A stretch of DNA of 64,000 bases from contig JBHJGS010000008.1 of NCBI GenBank assembly GCA_050331575.1, positions 1-64,000 on the forward strand, given 5' to 3'. Under the pieces are notes generated by a model that did no database searches, had not been told where the DNA came from, and saw only the letters and a list, made by a program, of their open reading frames with translations. Source of the DNA: JBHJGS01 sp050331575. Lineage in GTDB: Bacteria > Pseudomonadota > Alphaproteobacteria > Sphingomonadales > Rhodothalassiaceae. A program made the position numbers and the translations under genes. Below are positions 18,636-27,467 of the stretch, piece after piece. Numbering within the stretch: the first letter of the stretch is position 1; each line of letters begins with the position of its first letter.

Positions 18636-19125
18636 CTCACCCCAGCGCCAAATCCGTCACCCCAGCGTACGCTGGGGTCCATCTTGCAGCGCTGGAGCTT
18701 GCACCACCATCGGAAAGATGGGCTCCTGCCTGCGCAGGAGCGACGGGACCGTCCATCCCCCACCCTCCGTCACCCCAGCGCACGCTGGGGTTCATCTTGC
18801 AGCGCTGGAGCTTGCACCATCGTGGGAAAGATGGGCTCCTGCCTGCGCAGGAGCGACGGGGATATGGGTGCGCAGGAGCGACGGGACCGTCCATCCCCCC
18901 ACTCCCCGTCACCCCAGCGCACGCTGGGGTCCATCTTGCGGGGCTGGAGCCCGCACCACCATCGGAAAGATGGGCTCCTGCTTGCGCAGGAGCGACGGGG
19001 GGGCAAGCGTAGGTTGGAGCGACGGCGAGGCGCGGCCGCCGCCCCACGCCACACCCGTCCCCCCAGCGAACGCTGGGGTCCATCTTGCGGGGCTGGAGCC
19101 CGCACCACCGTGGGAAAGATGGGGT
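18636..19125. repeat. Composite palindromic repeat array (right of mmsA), four units
   Basis: Same three-hairpin unit as left of mmsA. A copies: 18660-18677, 18773-18790, 18912-18929, 19061-19078. B copies: 18723-18740, 18836-18853, 18975-18992. A half A lies at 18639-18647 and a half B with CGACGGG at about 18870-18887, suggesting slipped or unequal duplication. The last unit lost its B palindrome. The central two-base spacer of A varies (TA, CA, CA, AA) while the arms stay perfect, which points to compensated folding or recent spread. Open frames across the array (WTPAFAGV-type peptides) are artefacts of the repeat. Confidence 0.88.
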
Positions 19126-19238
19126 TTTGGCGAGCGGGGGTCATAGAATTATACGCATATTATCGCCCTTATGGTATTCGCCTGACGCGACTCAGCGGTC
19201 GTTGAGCGGCATGGATTGCGGGGCAAGGGGAAGAGCAG

Positions 19239-19892
19239 ATGGAGCGGCTCGCAACAAAAGTTGAAGCGCTGTTGACCGGTCAGCCCGCACCGCTGGCGGG
19301 CCAACGCAAGCACAGCGCCATTGCCAAGCGGCCGGTCCAGGGCCGGGTGGATATCACGCCGCTGGGCTTGGCCGGCGACAGCCAGGCGGACCGCAACCAT
19401 CATGGCGGGCCTGACAAGGCGGTGCACCACTATCCTTTCGACCATTATGCCCATTGGCGGGCGGTGACCGGCCTGGCCCTGGCCGAGCCCGGCTGGTTCG
19501 GCGAGAATATTTCCACGACCGGTCTGACAGAACAGACGGTGTGCCTTGGCGACCGCTTTCAGATCGGTACCGCGGTTCTGGAGGTCAGCCACGGTCGCCA
19601 GCCGTGCGCCACGCTGGTCGCCCATCTCGGCCGCAAGAGCATGGTCAAGGAGGTGCTCAGCAGCGGCTTCACCGGCTGGTACTATCGGGTGGTCACCCCT
19701 GGACAGGCGCAGGCGGGCGACCCTGTGACCCTGACCAACCGGCCCTGTCCGGATTGGCCGCTTGCCCGGCTGACCGACACCTTGCTGCACAAGGGTGGCG
19801 ACCGACAAACCTTGGCGGACCTGGCCGAGCATGCCGTGCTGGCCGAGGCGTGGCGGCAGATCGCGCGCGCCAAATTGGCCACAGCGGCCTGA
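19239..19892 (+). CDS. MOSC domain protein, YiiM-like
   Basis: 217 residues. The MOSC fold is indicated by DITPLGLAGDSQADRNHHGG, DKAVHHYPFDHY, PGWFGENISTTGL, DRFQIGTAVLEVSHGRQPC (conserved molybdenum-ligand cysteine) and GWYYRVVTPG, followed by the C-terminal 3-alpha domain. The homologue YiiM reduces N-hydroxylated compounds with a molybdenum cofactor; the same activity is a reasonable but unproven guess here. The gene precedes a DUF1801 gene by ten bases, so they likely share a transcript. Confidence 0.88.
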   Translation: MERLATKVEALLTGQPAPLAGQRKHSAIAKRPVQGRVDITPLGLAGDSQADRNHHGGPDKAVHHYPFDHYAHWRAVTGLALAEPGWFGENISTTGLTEQTVCLGDRFQIGTAVLEVSHGRQPCATLVAHLGRKSMVKEVLSSGFTGWYYRVVTPGQAQAGDPVTLTNRPCPDWPLARLTDTLLHKGGDRQTLADLAEHAVLAEAWRQIARAKLATAA

Positions 19893-19902
19893 GAGGGTGG
19901 CC

Positions 19903-20322
19903 ATGGCGATCGGCCGCGTCGGCCCAAGCGACACGTCCGCGGAGGCCTTTTTGGCACGCCTGCAGCCGGCACGCTTTCGTGCCGATGCCGAGCGCATTGC
20001 CGCAATCATGGCGCGCATCACCGGCGAACCGCCGGTCTTATGGGGTCACGACATCATCGGCTTCGGCCACTATCATTACCATTATGCCGACGGCCGTTCC
20101 GGTGACTGGATGTTGACCGGCTTCGCGCCGCGCCGCGGCGTTCTGGTGTTATACATTATGTCCGGCTTCACCCGCTTTCAGCCCCTGTTGGACCGGCTGT
20201 GCCGGTTCCGCAGCGGCCGCTCTTGTCTCTATGTCGAGCGCCTGTCCGATATCCGGCTTGAGGTCTTGGAAGAGCTGGTTGCCGCCTCAGTGGCGCATTT
20301 GCGAGCGATGTATCGCGACTGA
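19903..20322 (+). CDS. DUF1801 (YdhG-like) protein
   Basis: 139 residues. Signatures are RADAERIAAIMARITGEPPV, WGHDIIGFGHYHYHY, GDWMLTGFAPRRGVLVLYIM, and GRSCLYVERLSDI. Members of this family are small alpha/beta proteins with no agreed function. ATG at 19903 follows GAGAGGGTGG, a reasonable ribosome site, and lies ten bases after the MOSC stop. The His/Tyr-rich loop HYHYHY may bind a ligand or metal (inference). Confidence 0.85.
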   Translation: MAIGRVGPSDTSAEAFLARLQPARFRADAERIAAIMARITGEPPVLWGHDIIGFGHYHYHYADGRSGDWMLTGFAPRRGVLVLYIMSGFTRFQPLLDRLCRFRSGRSCLYVERLSDIRLEVLEELVAASVAHLRAMYRD

Positions 20323-20486
20323 CCGGACCCGCCAGCGACCCGACCCGCCCGCATCGAAGCATCGCGACACTCCGTCGCGCGCCGCAGGTACGGCGGCACG
20401 TCCAGCCTGCCGCAGCGTTGTCAAGCCAGCCGGGGCAAGAGGCTTAGCCGCTTCGGTACATCTGACGTCCGCAAGGAGATTCACCA

Positions 20487-21128
20487 ATGCCTCTGCGCAG
20501 TCTTGCCTATTCGATTGCCTTGTTCGTTGTTATCGGGTTCGCGCCGGATACGGCCCGCGCTAGCATCATCGACGGCCAAACCGTGGTCGATGTCACATTC
20601 GATTTGGATGATGCCGGTTTGACGCCGACACTTCTGGGCGATGCCGAGACCACTTCTGACGGTTTTCTGCTATTCCCGATCACCGGTGGGGATCTGTCCG
20701 CCGGGCTGATCGAACATGACGGCTCCGGGCTGAGCCTGTCTGCCGGCAGCGCCTTTGTCGATCTGGAGAATTTCCTGATTGATATTTCCGACCCGACGAT
20801 GGGAACATTGTTCGCCGACATCACCAACACCAGCACCGGGCTGCAACTGGACGGGGCACCAATTTTCGATCTGACCCTTGCAGGTGTCAGCGATCCGTTC
20901 GACTTGGACAATCCGTCGATCCCGCTGGCCTTTACCGGCGATGCCTCGACCGTGCTCAATGGCGTTTTCGGCCTGGGCGGGGATGACGCCCTGACCGAAG
21001 CGGCCTTCGGTCTGGCCGCGACCGAACCGATCAGCGTGCACGGCCCGATGGCGGCAGGCCTGCTGGCAAGCGGCCTGGCGCTGTTTGCCGGACTGCGGCG
21101 CAAGACCGGCCGGGCGGCTCACGCGTAA
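20487..21128 (+). CDS. Secreted protein with C-terminal sorting-like tail
   Basis: 213 residues, strong ribosome site AAGGAG at 20473-20478. Signal peptide about 1-26 (SIALFVVIGFAPDTARA). The mature part is acidic, beta-rich and low in Lys/Arg. The C-terminus is a short motif region (TEPISVHGP), a hydrophobic helix (MAAGLLASGLALFAGL) and the basic tail RRKTGRAAHA. That tripartite layout is that of PEP-CTERM/VPEID-type exosortase substrates, but the signature motif is not a clean PEP. No exosortase gene is in the window. The family is not otherwise recognised. Confidence 0.72.
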   Translation: MPLRSLAYSIALFVVIGFAPDTARASIIDGQTVVDVTFDLDDAGLTPTLLGDAETTSDGFLLFPITGGDLSAGLIEHDGSGLSLSAGSAFVDLENFLIDISDPTMGTLFADITNTSTGLQLDGAPIFDLTLAGVSDPFDLDNPSIPLAFTGDASTVLNGVFGLGGDDALTEAAFGLAATEPISVHGPMAAGLLASGLALFAGLRRKTGRAAHA

Positions 21129-21134
21129 CTGAGC

Positions 21135-22004
21135 TTACGATCGCAGGTGGCGGATCAGGCTGGAGGTATCCTGCCGTCCGCCGCCCTTGGCCTGGACCTC
21201 GGCATAGAATTGGTCGACCAGGGCGGTGACCGGCAGCGACACGCCCAGTCGCCGCGCCTCGGCCAGCACGATGGCCAGGTCCTTGCGCATCCAATCCACG
21301 GCAAAACCGAAGTCGAACGCGCCGGCCACCATGGTGGCGGCGCGATTGTCCATCTGCCAGCTTTGCGCCGCCCCCTTGGAGATCACCTCCACCACCGCGG
21401 CCGGATCCAGACCGCCTTCCTGGCAAAAGTGCAGCGCCTCTGACAGGCCCGCCAGGACCCCGGCAATGCAGATCTGATTGACCATCTTCGCGCTTTGACC
21501 GCTGCCCGCCGGCCCCAACAGACGGATCATCCGGCCATAGGCGGCCATCGCCGGTTCGGCCTTGGCAAAGGCCTCCGCGCTGCCTCCGGCCATGATGGTC
21601 AGGCGCCCGTCGATCGCGCCCGCCTCGCCGCCGGAGACCGGGGCGTCGATGAAGCCGATCCCGCGCGCCTGCGCCTCAGCCGCCAGCTCACGCGCCAGGT
21701 CGGCTGAGCAGGTGGTATGGTCAACGAAAATCGCGCCCGGCGCCATCGCGTCGAACGCACCGGCCTGGCCCAGCGTCACCGCCCGCACATCCGCGTCCGC
21801 CCCGACGCAAGCAAACACCAGATCGGCGTCGCGCGCGGCCTCGGCCGGGCTGGGGGCGCTGGCGTGCCCATGCGCCTGGACCCAACGCACCGCCTTGTCG
21901 GGACTGCGATTATAGACGATCACGGCATAGCCGGCGCGGGCGAGATGACCGGCCATCGGCCAGCCCATCACGCCCAATCCCAAAAACGCGGTCTTGAGCG
22001 GCAT
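21135..22004 (-). CDS. 3-hydroxyisobutyrate dehydrogenase-like NAD(P)-dependent oxidoreductase
   Basis: 289 residues. Rossmann motif FLGLGVMGWPMAGHLARAGY, substrate motif DAPVSGGEAGAIDG, and the catalytic lysine in GSGQSAKMVNQI place it in the beta-hydroxyacid dehydrogenase family. R in VYNRSPDKA at the end of strand 2 suggests NADP preference (inference). It could be MmsB in the valine pathway next to mmsA, or a glyoxylate/tartronate semialdehyde reductase; sequence alone does not decide. ATG at 22004 is chosen because AAGGA lies eight bases upstream; an in-frame ATG at 22019 would contain that ribosome site. Stop is six bases from the convergent gene. Confidence 0.86.
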   Translation of the reverse strand: MPLKTAFLGLGVMGWPMAGHLARAGYAVIVYNRSPDKAVRWVQAHGHASAPSPAEAARDADLVFACVGADADVRAVTLGQAGAFDAMAPGAIFVDHTTCSADLARELAAEAQARGIGFIDAPVSGGEAGAIDGRLTIMAGGSAEAFAKAEPAMAAYGRMIRLLGPAGSGQSAKMVNQICIAGVLAGLSEALHFCQEGGLDPAAVVEVISKGAAQSWQMDNRAATMVAGAFDFGFAVDWMRKDLAIVLAEARRLGVSLPVTALVDQFYAEVQAKGGGRQDTSSLIRHLRS

Positions 22005-22111
22005 CAACGAATCCTTCATGTCGGTAAATGAGCGGCCTGTGGTGCAGCTCTTAAGCGGGCGCGCCGCCGCAAGGCAAGGCTGCGATCATCCATGAACGAG
22101 ACGACGCTGTC

Positions 22112-24493
22112 ATGAAATTGCTTATCAAGGCTGGTCTGGTCCTGCTCGGCTTGGTCCTGCTCGGCGCCGCATTGCTGGTGGCCTTTCTGCGTTCGACGCT
22201 GCCGCCGCATGATGGTGAGCTGCAATTCGCCCAACTGGACGCCCCCGTGACGATCGCGCGCGATGCCTGGGGCGTGCCGCATATCGAGGCCGAAACGGAG
22301 CATGATCTGCATTTCGCCTTGGGCGTTGCCCATGCCCAGGATCGGCTGTGGCAGCTGGATATCCACCGCCGGATCGCGGCAGGCCGCTTAGCAGAAATCT
22401 TGGGGCCAGAAGCGGCGCAACAGGACATCTTTCTGCGCACCCTCAGCCTTTATGATCGCGCCGAGAAGGCCTTTGGGCAATTGCCGGAGGAGGCACAAGC
22501 GATGTTCCGCGCTTATGCCGACGGGGTTAATGCCTATGTCGCAAAACGCCGGCATCCCCTGCCACCGGAATATCATGTGCTGGGCGCCGATTTCGCGCCG
22601 TTCACCCCGGTCGATGCCCTGTCCTGGCTAAAGGTCATGGCGTTGGACTTGGGCAAGAACTATGCCCGGGAACTGTCCAGACTGGGCCTGTCGGACCGCT
22701 TGACCGCAGCGCAGTTGGAGCAATTCTACCCGGTCTATCCCGGCAGCCTGCGCCCGCCGCTGCCTGATCTGCGCCAGCTTTACGACGGCGCGGTGATCAC
22801 GCCGGCAGCGGTCCTGGCGCCAGAGGTCCCGGACACCAACCGCGGCTCGAACAATTGGGTGGTCGACGGGCAATGGACCAAGAGCGGCAAGCCGATCCTG
22901 GCCAACGACCCGCATCTGAGCTTCAACACCCCAGGTCTGTGGTATCTGGCGCATCTCAAGCTGGGCGACCGGCACATCATTGGCGTGACCATCCCGGGCT
23001 TGCCGATGGTGGTGTTGGGCCGCAACAACCGCATTGCCTGGGGCTTCACCAACACCGGGCCGGATACCCAGGATCTGTATCTGGAAAAGCTTGTGCCCGG
23101 GGCCGGCTATTTGACGCCGGATGGCCCGGAAGCCTTCGTCGAACGCGAAGAACTCATCAAGATCAAGGGGGCGCCGGACCAGACCATCACCGTGCGCGAA
23201 ACCCGCCACGGCCCGGTGATATCGGACGCCATGGACTCGGTTCGCCCGATCTTGTCGGAGAATTCGGTACTGGCCCTGCGCTGGACCGCACTGGACCCGG
23301 ACGATGTCAGCGCCAGCACGCTGCAGCGCATGCTTTATGTCGACACGGTCGAGCAGTTGCACGCGGCCTTGGCCGACTATGTCGGCCCGCAGCAGAATAT
23401 CGTGTTCGCCGATGTCGACGGCAATATCGGCTACACCGCGCCAGCGCGGATCCCCGTGCGCGGACCGCGGAATATCACCCACGGCCTGGTACCGGCACCG
23501 GGCTGGAAACCCGGTTTCGACTGGCAGGGCTTTGCCGACCCCGCGCAGTTGCCGCAAGTTCACAACCCCGCTGACGGTGTGCTGGTTACCGCCAACCAAC
23601 AGGTGGTGCCGAAGGATTTTCCGGTTTTTCTCAGCCATGAATGGGCCCTGCCCTACCGGCACGACCGCATTCGCACGCTCATCGAGGCAAGTCGCGACCA
23701 TGACCTGGACACGATGGGCGCGATTCAGATGGACCGAACCTCTGCGATCGCTGAGGACCTGCTGCCCTTGTTTCAGGCGCATGTCTCCGGCCTGCGCCAT
23801 CAACCGGTGCTGCAGGCGCTCGCTGACTGGGACCGGGTGATGGTCGCCGATGCCGCCGAACCGCTGATCTTTGCGGCGTGGCACCGGCGCATCATCGAGC
23901 GGCTGATCGCTGACGAACTGGGCGACCGGTTTCCCGCCGTGAACGGCGCCAAGACGCGCTTTCTCATTCAGGTGCTCACCAATCAGGATGATATGGCCAC
24001 CTGGTGCGATGATGTGCAAACCGCGCCGGAGGAAAGCTGCGGCGAGATCGTGACGACGGCGTTGGACCAAACCATGGGCGATCTGACCGAGCAGTTCGGG
24101 TCGGATTGGCGGCGGTGGCGCTGGGGCGAGCTGCACCGGGTGCGCATGCCGCATCGTCCGTTGTCCCAGATCGCTGCGTTGCGGCGCTTTTTCGAGATCG
24201 GCGGCCCGATCGGCGGCGGTGTCGACACCGTCAATGTCGCCGGCGGCAGCTTCAATGTTCCGCACATCAATCGCGCCGGTGCCGGCTATCGCGGTCTGTT
24301 TGATCTATCGGACCTGGACCGCTCGCGCTATGTCATCGCCACGGGGCAATCGGGCCATCCGCTGTCCAAACATTATGATGATCTTTTCCCGCTGTGGCGC
24401 GACGGCGGCATGATCGAGATCCCCGCCCGGATGCCGGAGCCTGACGCCGCGTCGATCCTGCGTCTGACCCCCCGCGTCCTTAAGGAAAATTAA
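22112..24493 (+). CDS. Penicillin acylase family N-terminal nucleophile amidase
   Basis: 793 residues. An N-terminal hydrophobic anchor (AGLVLLGLVLLGAALLVAFL) precedes the alpha part (VTIARDAWGVPHIEAET, ALGVAHAQDRLWQLD, RRIAAGRLAEILGP). The autocatalytic cleavage site is before S246 in DTNRGSNNWVV, which becomes the nucleophile of the beta chain; PILANDPHLSFNTPGLWY and VTIPGLPMVVLGRNNRIAWG are also typical. Such enzymes hydrolyse acyl amides, including acyl-homoserine lactones and beta-lactams; substrate here is unknown. No neighbouring gene gives a clue. Confidence 0.93.
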   Translation: MKLLIKAGLVLLGLVLLGAALLVAFLRSTLPPHDGELQFAQLDAPVTIARDAWGVPHIEAETEHDLHFALGVAHAQDRLWQLDIHRRIAAGRLAEILGPEAAQQDIFLRTLSLYDRAEKAFGQLPEEAQAMFRAYADGVNAYVAKRRHPLPPEYHVLGADFAPFTPVDALSWLKVMALDLGKNYARELSRLGLSDRLTAAQLEQFYPVYPGSLRPPLPDLRQLYDGAVITPAAVLAPEVPDTNRGSNNWVVDGQWTKSGKPILANDPHLSFNTPGLWYLAHLKLGDRHIIGVTIPGLPMVVLGRNNRIAWGFTNTGPDTQDLYLEKLVPGAGYLTPDGPEAFVEREELIKIKGAPDQTITVRETRHGPVISDAMDSVRPILSENSVLALRWTALDPDDVSASTLQRMLYVDTVEQLHAALADYVGPQQNIVFADVDGNIGYTAPARIPVRGPRNITHGLVPAPGWKPGFDWQGFADPAQLPQVHNPADGVLVTANQQVVPKDFPVFLSHEWALPYRHDRIRTLIEASRDHDLDTMGAIQMDRTSAIAEDLLPLFQAHVSGLRHQPVLQALADWDRVMVADAAEPLIFAAWHRRIIERLIADELGDRFPAVNGAKTRFLIQVLTNQDDMATWCDDVQTAPEESCGEIVTTALDQTMGDLTEQFGSDWRRWRWGELHRVRMPHRPLSQIAALRRFFEIGGPIGGGVDTVNVAGGSFNVPHINRAGAGYRGLFDLSDLDRSRYVIATGQSGHPLSKHYDDLFPLWRDGGMIEIPARMPEPDAASILRLTPRVLKEN

Positions 24494-24543
24494 CCGCCCG
24501 CGCGCATTCTGGCGCCACGATTCAATAGTGCGAGGCTTCAGCC

Positions 24544-25437
24544 ATGGCGGATAATCAGCGCCCGATCATCAAGAAGGTCAAGAAGGTGTCCGGCGGCGCC
24601 CATCATGGCGGCGCCTGGAAGGTCGCCTATGCCGACTTCACCACCGCGATGATGGCCTTCTTCATGCTGCTGTGGCTGCTGAACGTCTCAGACAAGGAAA
24701 CATTGGAAGGCTTGGCGGACTATTTCTCGCCGACCGCGGCGACCACCTCGTCCGAATCCGGCGCCGGCAAACCGCTTGCCGGCTCGGCCTTATCCGCGGA
24801 GGGCGCGTTGACCAGCGGCTCTGTCGCCTTGCAGATCCCTGCCCCGCCACCCACCGCCGCGGTCGATGAACAGCAAGTGGGCCGTGACTCTGAAGACGCC
24901 AATGCGGTGCAACGGGAAAGCTTTGATAGCACCATCAATAATGACAAGGCGCTGGAGGAATTGACCCAGCAACTGCGGATAACATTGCAGGAATCGCCCG
25001 ATCTGCGCCAAAATTTGGATCAGTTGCTGGTCGAGCAGACGCCGGAAGGCGTGCGGGTGCAGCTGATTGACAAGGACCAGCGGCCCTTGTTCCGGCCCGG
25101 CTCCGCGCAGCTTTATGAATTTGCCCAGAAACTTCTGACGCGGGTGGGCGAGGTGATCGGCCGGCTCCCCAATCAGATCGAGATCACCGGCCACACGGAT
25201 GCGGGACCCACCGGCCAAGGCACCGGCTACACCAATTGGGAATTGTCGTCTGACCGTGCCAATGCGGCCCGCCGGGTACTCAGCGATGCTGGTGTCTCGC
25301 AGGATCGCTTCGCCGCCAGCATCGGTAAGGCCGATACCGACCCGATCTATGGCGATGAGCCGTTTCGGCCGGAAAATCGCCGCATCGCCATTCTGGTGGT
25401 GCGCCAGGCTCCGGTGGTCCCCGGCGGCGGGCGCTAA
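24544..25437 (+). CDS. motB: Flagellar motor stator protein MotB
   Basis: 297 residues. N-terminal cytoplasmic tail rich in Lys (PIIKKVKKVSGGAHHGG), single membrane helix with the proton-conducting aspartate D31 in WKVAYADFTTAMMAFFMLLW, a Ser/Ala-rich linker (about 60-110), then an OmpA-like peptidoglycan-binding domain (LFRPGSAQLYEFAQKLL, IEITGHTDAGP, LSSDRANAARRVLSDAGV, NRRIAILV). It anchors the stator to the cell wall. No motA is next to it; the separated arrangement is known from Caulobacter-type bacteria. Confidence 0.95.
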   Translation: MADNQRPIIKKVKKVSGGAHHGGAWKVAYADFTTAMMAFFMLLWLLNVSDKETLEGLADYFSPTAATTSSESGAGKPLAGSALSAEGALTSGSVALQIPAPPPTAAVDEQQVGRDSEDANAVQRESFDSTINNDKALEELTQQLRITLQESPDLRQNLDQLLVEQTPEGVRVQLIDKDQRPLFRPGSAQLYEFAQKLLTRVGEVIGRLPNQIEITGHTDAGPTGQGTGYTNWELSSDRANAARRVLSDAGVSQDRFAASIGKADTDPIYGDEPFRPENRRIAILVVRQAPVVPGGGR

Positions 25438-25591
25438 GACAGGCTGACCGGCGGCACAGATCCAGCGTCGCCAAATCAAGCGCAATCGGTCCACCACCGT
25501 CGACTTACAGCAATCCCTCTTCCCTGGTGCGCACCGGGCCTTATAGTCGGCGTCTTGTCTTTGTCTTTCCCGCCGACGGACCGTGTCTGCC

Positions 25592-27418
25592 ATGGCGATG
25601 CTCGATCCCAGCATGCATATGTGGGTCACCTTCGCGGTGATCGCCTTGGCCGTGGCGTTTTACGCCACAGAGGTGGTCTCGCTGGAGTTGACCTCGCTGG
25701 GTGTCCTAACCGCCCTGACCCTGCTGTTTAGCCTATTTCCATTGAGCGATGGGGCCGGCGGCGTTCGTCTGGACGCCCGCGATCTGCTGTCGGGCTTCGC
25801 CGAGCCTGCGCTGATCGCCATCTTGGCCCTGCTGGTGGTCGGCCAGGCAATGATCCAGACGGGCGCATTGGAAGGCCCGGCCAACCGCCTGGTCGACATG
25901 ACGCGCCAGGCGCCGGGACGGGTCATCCCGATCACCCTGGCGCTGGTCCTGCTGATTTCCGGCGTCTTGAACAATACGCCGATCGTGGTGATCTTCGTGC
26001 CGATCATGTCGGTGCTGGCGCGCAAGCTGAACCTGTCGGAAAGTCGGCTGATGATCCCGCTCAGCTATGCGGCCATTCTGGGCGGCAATCTTACCTTGAT
26101 CGGGTCATCGACCAATCTGCTGGCTGCGGGAGCCTTTACCCAGATCACCGGCGAGCGCATCGGCTTCTTTCAGGTGACGGTAATGGGCGCGGCGCTCGGG
26201 GCGGTTGGCTTCGCGTATCTGCACTTTCTGCTGCCAAGGCTTCTGACCGAGCGCTTTGCCGACCCCGATGAAGCCCCGGTGACAGGGCGCCAGTTCATCG
26301 TCCAGGTCGAGGTCAGCAAGGGCGGGATTTTAGAAGGCATGCAGGCGGTCGCCGGGCTGTTTCCGGGCCTGCCGAACATCACCGTGCGGTCGATCCTGCG
26401 CGACGGGCATATGCTCTTGCCGCCGTTTGACGATCTCACCTTGAAGGCCGGCGATCAGTTGATGATCGCGGCCACCCGCCGCGCGCTGACCGACCTGATG
26501 AAGCGCTCGCCGCAGCTGATGCGCAGCGCCCGACAGGAAAGCGGCGCAGCCGGCGCTGGGCCGGACCGGTTGCTGGCCGAGGTCGTGATCGCGCCGGCCT
26601 CGCGCATGGCCGGGCGAACGCTCGATCAAATCGGCTTCACCGCCCAGACCGGCTGCACCGTGGTCGGCATCCAGCGCCGCTCGCGCATGATCCGCCAGCA
26701 TTTAAACGAGATCCGCCTGGAAGCCGGCGACACGCTCTTGGTTGTCGGCACGCCCAGCGATGTGCGCCGGCTGCGCGCCAATCGCGACGTCTTGCTGCTG
26801 GAATGGTCGGCCTCGGATCTGCCGCTATCCGAGCGCAGCCTGATCGCCATCTTGATCTTTCTGGCGGTCGTCATCAGCGCTGCCACGGAGATTTTGAGCA
26901 TTCCGGTGGCGGCGTTAACCGGCGCGACATTGTTGCTGGCCACCGGCTGCATCAATGTGCGTCAAGCCGCCCGCGCGATCGACCGGCGCATCATTCTGAT
27001 CGTGGCGGCGGCTCTGGCCATGGGCCAGGCGCTTCAGGGCACCGGCGGCGCCTCCTTCCTGACCCAACTGATGCTGTCGGGATTGGAGGGCGCAGCACCA
27101 TGGCTGGTCGTGTCCGGCTTTTTCCTGCTGATCGCGGTTATGACCAATCTGCTGTCGAACTACACCACCGCGGTCTTGTTCACGCCGATCGCGCTGAACC
27201 TGGCGCGCACCTTGGACGTGGAACCGATTCTGTTCCTTCTGGCGGTGATTTATGCGGCAAACTGCAGTTTCGCCACGCCGATCGGCTATCAGACGAATTT
27301 GCTGGTGATGGGCCCGGGCCATTACCGATTCGTCGATTTCATCAAGGCCGGTGCGCCCTTGATCGTGCTGATGTGGTTGGCCTTCACACTTTTCGCCGGC
27401 CTCTACCTGTTGTTCTGA
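25592..27418 (+). CDS. SLC13-type anion permease with two TrkA-C domains
   Basis: About 608 residues. Roughly 11-12 membrane segments surround two cytosolic RCK_C/TrkA-C domains (about 210-295 and 315-400; GDQLMIAATRRALTDLM, GDTLLVVGTPSDVRRL). Signature motifs are ISGVLNNTPIVVIFVPI, AILGGNLTLIGSSTNLLAAG, LLSNYTTAVLFTPIAL and CSFATPIGYQTNLLVMGPG. This is the divalent anion:sodium symporter class (sulfate, carboxylates). The start is uncertain: GTG 25583 and ATG 25598 also fit. A -10-like TATAGT at 25542-25547 lies upstream. Confidence 0.9.
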   Translation: MAMLDPSMHMWVTFAVIALAVAFYATEVVSLELTSLGVLTALTLLFSLFPLSDGAGGVRLDARDLLSGFAEPALIAILALLVVGQAMIQTGALEGPANRLVDMTRQAPGRVIPITLALVLLISGVLNNTPIVVIFVPIMSVLARKLNLSESRLMIPLSYAAILGGNLTLIGSSTNLLAAGAFTQITGERIGFFQVTVMGAALGAVGFAYLHFLLPRLLTERFADPDEAPVTGRQFIVQVEVSKGGILEGMQAVAGLFPGLPNITVRSILRDGHMLLPPFDDLTLKAGDQLMIAATRRALTDLMKRSPQLMRSARQESGAAGAGPDRLLAEVVIAPASRMAGRTLDQIGFTAQTGCTVVGIQRRSRMIRQHLNEIRLEAGDTLLVVGTPSDVRRLRANRDVLLLEWSASDLPLSERSLIAILIFLAVVISAATEILSIPVAALTGATLLLATGCINVRQAARAIDRRIILIVAAALAMGQALQGTGGASFLTQLMLSGLEGAAPWLVVSGFFLLIAVMTNLLSNYTTAVLFTPIALNLARTLDVEPILFLLAVIYAANCSFATPIGYQTNLLVMGPGHYRFVDFIKAGAPLIVLMWLAFTLFAGLYLLF

Positions 27419-27467
27419 CCCGGTCTGCCTGCCTATAGTCTCTTTAGCAAATTGAAGCAGGCTGGCC

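Noticed and set aside
16545..19125. CRISPR array
   Set aside because: Units are palindromic composites of about 110-140 bases with conserved interior, not short repeats with unique spacers, and no cas genes are present.
18630..19205. Several overlapping open frames on both strands across the right repeat array
   Set aside because: They encode the WTPAFAGV/PAHAGVHL peptides that the palindromic repeat generates in any frame; not genes.
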